Position numbers and translations under genes: made by a program. Below are positions 10,171 through 20,040 of a stretch of DNA of 57,156 nt, in pieces. The notes beneath the pieces are model-generated. The model had not been told where the DNA came from and searched no databases. It saw only the letters and a program-made list of their open reading frames with translations. Source of the stretch: Sergeia podlipaevii (lineage: Eukaryota > Euglenozoa > Kinetoplastea > Trypanosomatida > Trypanosomatidae). The DNA is taken from NCBI GenBank assembly GCA_030849805.1, contig JASANZ010002156.1:1-57156 (forward strand), given 5' to 3'. The first letter of the stretch is position 1, and each line of letters starts with the position of its first letter.

Positions 10171-12234
10171 ATGTCTATGAACAAGGGCAAGATCGATGAG
10201 TTTAATGAGGGTACTGTGGTGCAGAGGCCCAGTGACTCTCAATACAAGTACGGCAAACCCGTTACCTCTGGCGAAGTCACTGCCTGCTTTGATGATGGTC
10301 TTCTCTTCCGCATCAGCGAGCCAAAGAACAACAACCGCTGGTCATTTTACAACGACACAGTCAACTGCCAGATGCGTGTGCAGTTCATCTTTGGAAAGGA
10401 GTCCAAAATCAAGGCCCTCGAGAACACAGAGCTCGAGCACCTTGATAGTGGTTCCTATCGCGCCACTGTTATGGTTTACCCACTAGAGACAGAGCTCTTT
10501 GTTGAGGGTGACATCAATGGATACACCAGCAACATCCGTGCCATGCCTCTCAGCGAGGACTACTTGAAGGATATGGCCAGGCAGGACAACGAATTTGTAA
10601 AGGTAGAGACGGCCGCCGTGTACAACCTGGTCGGGAAGGACGCGACTACCGACCAGACCGTGCGTGCGTGTGTAGAGAACAAGGTCAAGTTTGTTGACTT
10701 CTCCTTCCCACCTGATCAGAAGTCCCTGCAGATTGGCTCGATGCTCAAGTTCAAGGTGCTGCCGTGGGAGCGCCCCTGCATGTACCTCTCAGACGAAAAC
10801 GCTAAGCAGACGCGCCTCTTTCGCAACGGTGTTCACCCATGTAACATCGACGAGGGCGACCTTGGTGACTCGTGGCTTACCGGCGCCATTGCTTGCATTG
10901 CCGAGTTTCCTGACAAGGTTCGTGACGTGTTCCGCCACCCAGAGAGTGTAGAGCTGGGCCAGCAGGAACGCCAGCTTGGTATCTATCGCGTCACGCTCAA
11001 CAAGAACGGATGGTGGACGAGCGTCGTGGTGGATGATTACCTGCCTGTGGCGGGTGGCCGCCCGAAATTTGGACGCTCCAAGGGGGATCCGGCCGAGCTG
11101 TGGATCAGCATTCTCCAGAAAGCGTATGCCAAGGTCTTTGGTGGCTATGGCTTCATCATTGCTGGCGATCCGTTCCATGCCATGCAGGACATCTGTGGGT
11201 TCCCCTGCTCTACTTTTGACAACGCTTTTATCGAGTCCACCCTGAACGAGACGTACGAACTCTTTGAACATCTGCTCAAGTACACCCATCTTGGCTACCA
11301 AATTCTTTTCACCACACCAACTCGCGAGTCCATCATGACCGCACGTGGCTCTACCTCGTGTGGTTCCCCCTCGCAGGCCGAGACTAGCTACGATAGAGCT
11401 GGGCTGCTGCTCGGGCACACCTACGCCGTGCTTAAGATTGGCTACTTTGAGCAGTACAACCTTCGGCTCGTGCAGTTCCGCAACCCATGGTCTGAGGTGA
11501 GTTCTGACTGGAAGGGTCCATGGAACAAGAAGGATAGTCGCTGGCAGAAGCACCCTGAAATCTGCAACTACTTTAACTTTGACCAGGAAGATGACGGTAC
11601 GTTCTTCATGGAGTGGCCAGACGTGCAGGACTTTTTCGTTGGCTGCGGTGTCTGCTTTCTGCAGCACCCCATGAACGACTACCGCATCCGCGGTACATTC
11701 TTTCAGAACGTCCCCACCACTTGCCTTGAAATCAGTGTTTCCAAGCCAGTCATCATGACCATCGTCCTCTCGCAGGACGACAAGCGCGGCACCACAAAAG
11801 CCGAGTACGCGCCTATCATGATTAGCCTTGCACACGGCTGCGGCGCCATCTCACCCATGTGTGTCGACTTCAACAGCGGCTTCGACAACGACCACCCGAC
11901 ACCTGAGTACACCTTCCTGCAGCGCCGGGATGTGAGTTTGTTCTATGAGTTCCGCCCTGAGAACTCCCCTTACATGGTGGTGCCACGCTCCATGAGTCAG
12001 TACGCACAGCTGCCCTACGTGCTAGGTCTGCTCTCGCCTTTCGAGATTGGTACGGAGCGGAGCGACGTCAGAGTTGCCTTCCGCGCTCTTGCGCCAGAGA
12101 ATCGCGTTTTTGATAATTTCCAGAAGTTCAACTGCGAGACAGTGGCAACGGAAACGGAGTTCCAGGTCAAGGGTGTCAATCAGTTCTTCCCTGACATCTA
12201 CGTTGGTACGATCATTCAAACCTCTAATGATTAA
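10171..12234 (+). CDS. Calpain-like protein, S-H-N triad (687 aa)
   Basis: Complete gene, stop TAA. The DUF1935 domain starts near residue 36 (Cys39, GLLFRI, FYND, VYPLETELF). The protease core carries Ser234 where calpains have Cys (LGDSW), His416 (GHTY) and Asn438 (RNPW). The tryptophan-rich strand NGWW and the DDYLP motif are conserved. A domain III region follows (VLSQDD, FLQRRDVSL, NSPYMVVPR). The N-terminus (MSMNKGK) has no Gly2, so no myristoylation is expected. Protein sequence is clearly diverged from the upstream pair and there is no block identity, so it is an older duplicate. Proteolysis is unlikely; a serine nucleophile has not been established in this family. Role inferred: cortical scaffold or regulator. 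Confidence 0.94.
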   Translation: MSMNKGKIDEFNEGTVVQRPSDSQYKYGKPVTSGEVTACFDDGLLFRISEPKNNNRWSFYNDTVNCQMRVQFIFGKESKIKALENTELEHLDSGSYRATVMVYPLETELFVEGDINGYTSNIRAMPLSEDYLKDMARQDNEFVKVETAAVYNLVGKDATTDQTVRACVENKVKFVDFSFPPDQKSLQIGSMLKFKVLPWERPCMYLSDENAKQTRLFRNGVHPCNIDEGDLGDSWLTGAIACIAEFPDKVRDVFRHPESVELGQQERQLGIYRVTLNKNGWWTSVVVDDYLPVAGGRPKFGRSKGDPAELWISILQKAYAKVFGGYGFIIAGDPFHAMQDICGFPCSTFDNAFIESTLNETYELFEHLLKYTHLGYQILFTTPTRESIMTARGSTSCGSPSQAETSYDRAGLLLGHTYAVLKIGYFEQYNLRLVQFRNPWSEVSSDWKGPWNKKDSRWQKHPEICNYFNFDQEDDGTFFMEWPDVQDFFVGCGVCFLQHPMNDYRIRGTFFQNVPTTCLEISVSKPVIMTIVLSQDDKRGTTKAEYAPIMISLAHGCGAISPMCVDFNSGFDNDHPTPEYTFLQRRDVSLFYEFRPENSPYMVVPRSMSQYAQLPYVLGLLSPFEIGTERSDVRVAFRALAPENRVFDNFQKFNCETVATETEFQVKGVNQFFPDIYVGTIIQTSND

Positions 12235-14650
12235 TAAGGGGGGGGGGGTATGTGGAATATGTATGGTGGTGGGGAGCATCTGTACTTCATACATACACAC
12301 ACATACATCGCATAGAGAAGAGGAAGGACTAGGAACGAGAAAGAAAGCAAAAAAAAAAATTTTTTTAAAGTGAGAGTGGGAGGCAGAGGGGAGTAAATGT
12401 AAAGGCGCTTCTTAGCATATTTTGGTACAGTTGAAAGAGATGCGAGCATATTTATTGCATTATGTCTCCCTTCTCCTTTTTGCTAAAGAAAGAACCGATT
12501 TTTTTTTTTCTTCTTCTTTGCTTCCTTTGAGGTGCTTATTCTGTTTGGGCAGCGCATTTGCTGCGCAAAGGGCATGTACTACGAGTACAGCAGCCTCCAC
12601 CCACAAACACCGTTCTCCACCCTTTTTTTTTTTCTGCCGTGGTTCATCATAGTCAATGCAGTTATATATATATTTGCCTTTATGCACAAAAAGAAAAAAA
12701 GTGCAATATAGTTACTTTAAGAAATATGAAGACTGAATTTTTTCCTAGGAAAATCGTTCCCCCCCCCTTCTTCGCAGCATTTATTTATTTATTTATTTAC
12801 GCTTTTCTCTTGTGTGATTATGTTCTTTATTTATGTTACATATGGACATGCCTGTATGTATTTCTTCTCCTTTTATTGTTTTTTTTTTTGCTTGTTGGTT
12901 TGCGTGAAGCCTTCCAGCTTTCATCCTCATTGTTGTGTGTATTTTTGTGGTGTAATATATATTATCCCTCCCCCTCCCCTCTATTTTTCTTGTAGCTGTT
13001 ATTATCATTGATTTTGCGTTAGGAAAGGTTTCGCCCTCGGAACTGGCGTTGTGGTGTTGTGAATATATAAATTCTCTTTCAAAAGAAAGTTGGATTTGTT
13101 GACTCGATTGGTAGTTGCGATGATGAGTATGTACTGAATCAAATAGAACAAGAGAAAGTCCACCAAACCCCTTAGAAGGGGATTATTGCGGCGCTTTGCT
13201 TTGTGCATGTGTGCATGACATACGCATGTTCGTGCTCGTTTTTTTTTTTTTTTTGGCAAACGTTTCTTTTTTTTTTTCAAGAAAAAAACGAAAAATACAT
13301 CTGTAGCAGCTCTTGTGACATAAACCCAGCTATTGGCTCGTTTTCATACTTACTGTTACCTGCATCGTTGGTAGTATTATCGAGGTACATGATGTTTAGT
13401 ATATATATATATATAAATGACCGCTTCTTTTTGAGTGCTTGTGCATCTTTCACCGACAATTCTTTATTCCGCTGCCTTTTGTTATTTTCTTTTTTTTTCC
13501 TTTTCATGTGCAGGCGTTTTTTTGTTGGCGCACAAGGAATCATTTTCTTTTATTTTTCATCCAATACCTTTTTTTTTTCTAGCAGGACTATGGCCTCTAG
13601 GATCTTCATAGATACAGGAATCAGTTGATTATTGATTTATCGTTTCATCTTCTTCCCTCTCTTTTCTTTCTTTATGTGCGTGTATGAGTTAACGTTGCTG
13701 ACGTAAGCCATGGGGAGAGAGGGAGAGTGGGGGATAGGTGAATACATAAAGAAGCAATGGCTATTCTTGTTCACAAAAGTGTATTTATAAATGTGCAAAA
13801 TGAAACAATTTAAAGATAAAAACAGCGACAGGAAAGGGGGGGGGAATGCGGTGGAAGAAAAGAGAAAAGAAAGGGGTCAAAAAAGGATATAAGGAAACGG
13901 GGAAGGGGGGAGAGGGAAAAAAGAGCGCATTTTTCTCCCCCTGTCTCTTGATCAACTCTGTTCGCAAGGGTTGAGTAGATTCTTTTTTTTGTGTGTGTGT
14001 TTTTTTGATATATCTTTTTTTTGTAGTTTTATCACGTTTTCTCATGTGAAAAAAATGTCCTTAAAACAAAGAAAAAAAATATCGCAATCAAGCAAGGATT
14101 CATTTTCCTCATTAAAAGCTCAGAGGTACACTGGCCTTTATTGTGGTGCAGTGACCGTGCGACTTAAAAGTTTTTTGCTGTTGTTGTTGCTGCTGGAACT
14201 GCAACCACACTCAATCGGTCTTGTTGTCTCTTTCTTCACTTCTTTTTTTTCCCTCTCTATGCGTGTAACAGCAGCCTTTGCCGTATCCAAGTGAGTTGCT
14301 CAGAAACAACTACTTGTTTGCGTGCTTTATAAAGGTTTTCTCCTCAACCGAGAGGAAGAGAAAAAAGAAGAGGTGGCCGACATTGAATGGCTTTTCTTTT
14401 CTCAAATATATACACATAAAAATTTTTTTTTTTTATCACAGCATTCGCAAACCGAAAAAACAGAAGCCTATTTGGGCTGATTCACAACAAACCATTCTGA
14501 AACAACGAAGTTAATAGCACTACTCTTACAAGGAGAAGAAGGATACGAATAGCATTCTCCCCTTCTCCTCTCCTATATAGAACGTGAGCTATTACTTTTA
14601 AAAGATATATATATATATATTTATTACGACAATTAATCATCTCATCACTT
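12235..14650. other. Intergenic spacer
   Basis: No gene is supported. Notable content: an 11-G run at 12238-12248 directly after the stop codon, a TTTA tetranucleotide repeat near 12780-12800, TA repeats and multiple T runs. A T-tract at 14423-14434 followed by AG at 14440-14441 is a candidate splice acceptor for the next gene, giving a 5' UTR of about 210 bases. Confidence 0.65.
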
Positions 14651-17296
14651 ATGAAGAAAGAAGCTGGGGTAGACGGGGTTTCCGCGACGAAACCGAAGAT
14701 TGTGGTGTCGCGCAGGCCAGTCGGTGGCACCATCACTAGCTTAGGCAATGGCCGAGAGTGCGGAGGTAGCACAGGCAACGGCGGCTTTGACAAAAGGCTC
14801 TTCACCCAATCTGTCTCCTCAGAACCGCCCCAGTACCAATGGATGCATTGGGGGCCAGCGATTGCAGGCGAAGTAGTGCCATGCTTCAAAGGTGGCTTCC
14901 TCTATAGAATCTACGACAGGGAATCGCACATGTGGGCGATGTATAACGACACCTATGTGTACGAAATGCACGCCACCTTTTACTTTTCCGCGGACTCGGC
15001 CATCGTACCCATTCTTGGTCCTACGGTCGAAGCGAGCACGGACGATGATCACAGTGAGACGTGCATCACCGTTGTAGTGTATCCTATGGAAACTGTGACC
15101 TTTGCCCGAGGCGAACGGTGTCGCCACCGCAGTGAGTTTCAGGGAGCGACGCTTTCAAAGGAGTATCTTGCATCTGAACGGAATGTGGCCGAGGAGCAGG
15201 TGGCGACCGCCAAGGCTACTATTGCTGCCCTTAGGGCAACGTTTAGTCATTGTGAAGAAAACAACTTCTCCTCTATCTTTACACATGTTGCAGAGAGCAG
15301 CAACAACAAGATAGTTCCAGATGGTGTGGGCTTCAATTTCCGCCATGCAGCCTTCGCAAGCGTCAGTAGTGCTGCTCTTACCGCATCAGAGCTGTATGGT
15401 AGTGGTGGTGGTGGAATCCACGGTGGCAATGCGAACTGCTGCCGTACAGCCAGAATAGCAGCACAGGAGGAGATGAAGGTACTGGGCCTGTGTAGGCGCC
15501 ATTCAATTACTTTTGTAGATCCTTCTTTTCCACCTGACTTCCACTCTCTCAACTCCGTCGTGGATGTTCCCATGCGCCTGTCCGGGCGAGAGGTGAGTGC
15601 AAGTGGCTGGCAGCGGCCCCGCGACTGTGTTCCTCCGCATCTATACCCGTGGCTATCCCTTTTTGGAAGCGGCGTCAGCCCTGTGGGTATTGATCGTGGT
15701 GACTTGGGTGATGCGTGGGTGATCAGTGCCATCGCCGCGCTTGCGGAGAGGGAGGATAGTGTGAAGGGCATGTTTCGCATTCCACCAGCATGTATAGACA
15801 CGATTGCTGATTTGTCAGCGTTTTGTACAACCACCTCTACTACCAGTAGCAGAAAGGACAGCGGTACTGGCTATATTGGCGTATGTCATGAGAAGGGCGG
15901 CGTCATCATCGGCAATAGCAGCAGTGTCAACCAGCACCATAACAAAAGCAACAACAGCAACATCAACAACCATCAGCGTTGTACCAAGGTGGCGAAAAGC
16001 GGCGGGGGTGACTGCGATGAAATGATTGCGTATCAAGTCTTACTCAACAAGGATGGACTTTGGCAGTGGATACTGATAGATGCGTACTTGCCAGTTATTG
16101 GCAAACGTGCCCGCTTTGCGAAGTTGAAGGGACGGCGCTTGTACGACATGTGGGCTTCCTATCTTGAAAAGGCCTACGCGAAGCGTAAGAACGGATACGT
16201 GAACATCATCAACGGCGATCCACTGTTTGCGTTGCGAGATTTTACAGGATTCCCAACATCGCGCCTCGATACTGACTTTCTCCTTAGCAGAACAGATGCA
16301 GAGCACAGCACCGCGTTCTTCCAGCGCTTGTGCGGCGACCTTGACAATGGCAATCTTGTTCTCCTTAGTGCTCCTGGCAGGAGCGAGGAGCGCGGAATGC
16401 GTGTTCACCTGAGTGACCACGGCCTCCTTGTCGGATACGCCTACACCGTTTTGCATGCAACCACTGTCGCGGGGTTTGAGCTGCTGCTCATTCGCAACCC
16501 ATGGCGATCCGGGGCGGAGTGGAAAGGTCGGTGGTGTGCCGGCTCACAGAACTGGACCAAGTACCCAGCTGCCGCTGCGGCCTTCCCCACTCGCTATGGC
16601 CTCACCAGCAACGGTAATGGTGGCGGCGAAGGATTGGTGAAGGACGAGGAGGATGACGGAGACACGCTAGTACTTGAGTGGGCAGAGGTGCTCACTTTTT
16701 TTGCCAGCTGCGGTGTTGTCTTTAACCACCACGGCTACAGTGACTACCGCATCGCGTCGAGCTTTGCAGGCAGCATACCTGGGGTGTGCATGGAGATTAC
16801 CGTCACGGAGCCAATCTCACTTACCTTGTCGCTATCGCAGCCCGACCACAGTGGAACCCCACAACAACTGGAGGAGTACGCACCAATTATGCTGTCTATT
16901 ACTGGTAAGGTGAATGACTCAGCGGAGTATCACAATCTCGCCAACTCAGCCGCAGATGCATCCAACCCAATCCCAGGCTTCACCTTTCTACAAGGTCGAG
17001 ATGTGGCGGCTATGTACACCTTTGTGCCTGAGCAATCACCCTATCTTGTTGTCCCAAGGAGACTGTTGGTTGCGTCCGAAGAGGAAGATCTTTTATTCAC
17101 GTTAGGAGTGCTGTCTGAGCAGCCTCTTACACGTGGAGGGCAAGCGCAAGTGCGCCTCAAGAAGCTGTCTGCTGGCAACGGCGTGTTCCGCAACTACGCA
17201 CGCTTCGTCTGCGATGCGGTGGAGGAGCCAGCGTGTGTGCAGGTGAAGAAAGGATCTCAGCTGAATGAATACTTTACATCAATTTTGAACGCCTGA
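14651..17296 (+). CDS. Calpain-like protein with doubly degraded active site (881 aa)
   Basis: Complete gene. The N-terminal 75 residues are Gly/Ser-rich with no acylation signal. The DUF1935 domain follows (Cys78, GGFLYRIY, MYND, VYPMETVTF). The protease core has Ala355 for the catalytic Cys (LGDAW) and Tyr596 for the catalytic His (GYAY); only Asn616 (RNPW) is kept. Two low-complexity inserts interrupt it: about residues 195-275 and a Ser/Asn/His-rich loop near 390-455 between the pseudo-active site and the strand equivalent to NGWW (here DGLWQWILID). Domain III follows (SLSQPD, FLQGRDVAA). With two of three triad positions lost it cannot be a peptidase by the calpain mechanism. The stop is TGA immediately followed in frame by TAG, the only full-length gene in the window that ends in TGA. 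Confidence 0.93.
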   Translation: MKKEAGVDGVSATKPKIVVSRRPVGGTITSLGNGRECGGSTGNGGFDKRLFTQSVSSEPPQYQWMHWGPAIAGEVVPCFKGGFLYRIYDRESHMWAMYNDTYVYEMHATFYFSADSAIVPILGPTVEASTDDDHSETCITVVVYPMETVTFARGERCRHRSEFQGATLSKEYLASERNVAEEQVATAKATIAALRATFSHCEENNFSSIFTHVAESSNNKIVPDGVGFNFRHAAFASVSSAALTASELYGSGGGGIHGGNANCCRTARIAAQEEMKVLGLCRRHSITFVDPSFPPDFHSLNSVVDVPMRLSGREVSASGWQRPRDCVPPHLYPWLSLFGSGVSPVGIDRGDLGDAWVISAIAALAEREDSVKGMFRIPPACIDTIADLSAFCTTTSTTSSRKDSGTGYIGVCHEKGGVIIGNSSSVNQHHNKSNNSNINNHQRCTKVAKSGGGDCDEMIAYQVLLNKDGLWQWILIDAYLPVIGKRARFAKLKGRRLYDMWASYLEKAYAKRKNGYVNIINGDPLFALRDFTGFPTSRLDTDFLLSRTDAEHSTAFFQRLCGDLDNGNLVLLSAPGRSEERGMRVHLSDHGLLVGYAYTVLHATTVAGFELLLIRNPWRSGAEWKGRWCAGSQNWTKYPAAAAAFPTRYGLTSNGNGGGEGLVKDEEDDGDTLVLEWAEVLTFFASCGVVFNHHGYSDYRIASSFAGSIPGVCMEITVTEPISLTLSLSQPDHSGTPQQLEEYAPIMLSITGKVNDSAEYHNLANSAADASNPIPGFTFLQGRDVAAMYTFVPEQSPYLVVPRRLLVASEEEDLLFTLGVLSEQPLTRGGQAQVRLKKLSAGNGVFRNYARFVCDAVEEPACVQVKKGSQLNEYFTSILNA

Positions 17297-20040
17297 TAGT
17301 GCATTTTATGGTTGTGGCTGTTGGCTTTTCATACCTCCCTCCTTCCCTCCCTTTTTTTCTTCTTCTTTAGCATTATTGCTTTATTTTGGTTGCTTACTGT
17401 TCTTCATTTTTTTTTTTTCACTTTTTTTTTTTTTTCACTTCCTTTCTTTTCTCCTCCGTGCACCGGAAGTTAAAAAAAATAGGGTTTGGAGGGAAATTGT
17501 AGATCATTCTTTGCTTGCATGCGATTCTTATTACTTTTGTGAGTAAACCTCACAGTGATTAAAGGAGCTTGTATGTGTGCGTGCATTTGTGCATGAGGGG
17601 GTTGCACTTCAGAACTGTAGATTCTTGTGTATAATATGTTAGTGGATGTATCTATATATATATATGAGTGCTTGGATGGTGTTCATCTTATCTCGAAAGA
17701 AAAAATGTCGAGTGGTATCATAGTTCGTATGTGCATCTATGAATTAGCGTGGGTGGAAGTGAAAGAAAAAAAAACTAACTAATATGAGAAGGGGAACAAG
17801 GCCACGGTTATGTGCACAGGTTAAACAGATTTGTTGTTGTTTAAAACTTTTTGCAACAAAAAAATAATAATAATAACTAATTAATATGAACTCATTAAAG
17901 AAGGAAGAGGAAAAGAATAATAAAAAAGAGAAAACAACAGTGGGGGGAGTTATCCGCGATGGTGCAAGCTGTCACGCGTGTACTAGCGTCTGATACGTTT
18001 GATAGACATGAAACATTGTATCATCTGTCGTTAATGCACATACGTATGCAGGTATGGGGATGGATCCCCGAAACAAACGTATAATATACATATATATATA
18101 TTTCTTGTATCTCACTTTTAAGAGAAAATTTGGTATTCCGCAAGGAAATAAATAAGCAAATAAATCTAAAAGGGAAATACCTCATTCTCTTGTACTCTTT
18201 TTACGATTCAAGTATTGCAGCGGCTTTTTTTCTTTTCTTTAGCAGGCAACGTTCTTTTTTTTTTCTCATTTTTAAAACTTTTGAATCTTGCCGGAATCTT
18301 TTTTCTATTTGTATTGTTATGTGCATTCACGTTGAAGGCACATATTTTGATGTGATTTGCGTCATTGTTATTCCGCTTAGCATCGTCTTTCTTCCCTCAA
18401 TGGCATCACGTACTTTCTTTTCCTCTTCCCTTTTTTTAAAATTCTTTTATTTGTGTTTGTGCTTGCTTTTGTTTGTGTGTGTGTGTTGCTCTTTTTAAAT
18501 GGAGTAGCACTACGAGGAGAAGAAAGAAGACACTCACACCCACGCACACATCTATATATGAGACGCTATAGTGTTGTTCTTTTTTCTTTCTTTTGACTCA
18601 TTATTTTCTTTCTATTGCTTTATTTGTATGAGGTACGCTTTTTCGTTTGTTTATTTGCGATTTGACTCGTGGATGTGCACTTGTGCTAGCGCTTCCTTTT
18701 TTTTGTTTCTTCTTTGGTGCTGTTTGCCTTTTATTATCTTCTTCATGTGCAACGTCGGACGTGCTGTGGAGTGTGTGTGAGTTTGTGTCTTTCAAAAATA
18801 TATTTAGGGCAATCGCTGGACTCCCTCTTCTCTACTAAGTAGTCAAAATATAGCTAAGTGTTATTTTTTCTTTTGAAATATATAGGACAACAACATTTTT
18901 TTTCTTCTTCTTTTGCCCTATGTGCTCCTTTATTTCCCCCTCTTATTTTTGGGTTGTGTGTCTGCTGCTGCTATCGTTGGTGTTGTGTATGTGTATATGT
19001 ACGATGATTGGATAGGGGGGAGGGAGGGGGAGGAATGTAAGTACGTACTTACAATTGTTTGTTGTATTGATTTTAACATATATTCAGAATGGTATACTAG
19101 ATAACCTTTTAAAAGAAAAGATAAGGGAATACAGAGAAGCACTTGGTTTGCACAAGATATATATATAATGAGATATTGTGCATTGTGAAGGGCGAGGTTA
19201 CTGGTTTTTGCAATTGGCGTGTGGTCGCGTGTAAGCGTGTTTCGCACGTAGGAGCGTGTATAGGGATGTTTGTGTTTGTATCTGTGTGCGTATATATATA
19301 TGTGTGTGTATGTGTTTGTAGGTTTGAACTTTGCTTCCTCTCTTTTCCTTCGTATTAGCAATGTGGTGATGAGGGTAAGAATAGATCAAGAAAGCAAGGC
19401 GATGCACACACACACACACATATCTCATTTCTATCAGCGAACGTCATACATCTGTGAGAGAGTTGACCTGATGTCTATCTATACTATCATATTCCGTTCG
19501 GGCGAAAATGTTTATCTTTTTTTTTTTTAGAAGATAACATATTAAGGGCTAGCAGGCTCTCCCTTTCCGATTGCCTTTTTTTTTCTTGATGTTGTTTCAT
19601 GCGATATCCAATTTCCTTTCTCAATATTTTTACTATAGTTGCTACTGTTGCATGGATGCATTTGTTCTTTTTTTTTTTATTGTCATCTACCTACAGATAT
19701 TCATTGCTATTGCTTGTCCATAATGTTCATCTTTCTCTCATATATTTTTTTTTCTATTCTCCTTTCTTGTCTGTCTGTACGTACGACACACATATACACG
19801 CTTATTCGCCGCTGTTGTCTACAGAAAGCAATACATGGTGATAAATAGTTTTTTTTCTTTTTCTTTTTCACGTGGTTCAGAGAACACCTGTCAGCTTCCC
19901 TCTCTCCATAATACTCGTATTACTGCATACATATAATAATAATAATAAAAAGAAACCATACAGCAGGTGATACAGACGACCTGTATATTTATAGCACACA
20001 TAAACATACACACACATACATATATATATATATATATGCC
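17297..20040. other. Intergenic spacer
   Basis: No gene is supported in 2.7 kb. Directly after the stop are C/T-rich and poly-T runs (about 17325-17455), then TA, GT and CA microsatellites. A T/C tract at 19849-19870 with AG at 19879-19880 is a candidate splice acceptor for the next gene (5' UTR about 160 bases, ending in a TA repeat at about 20020-20037). Confidence 0.65.
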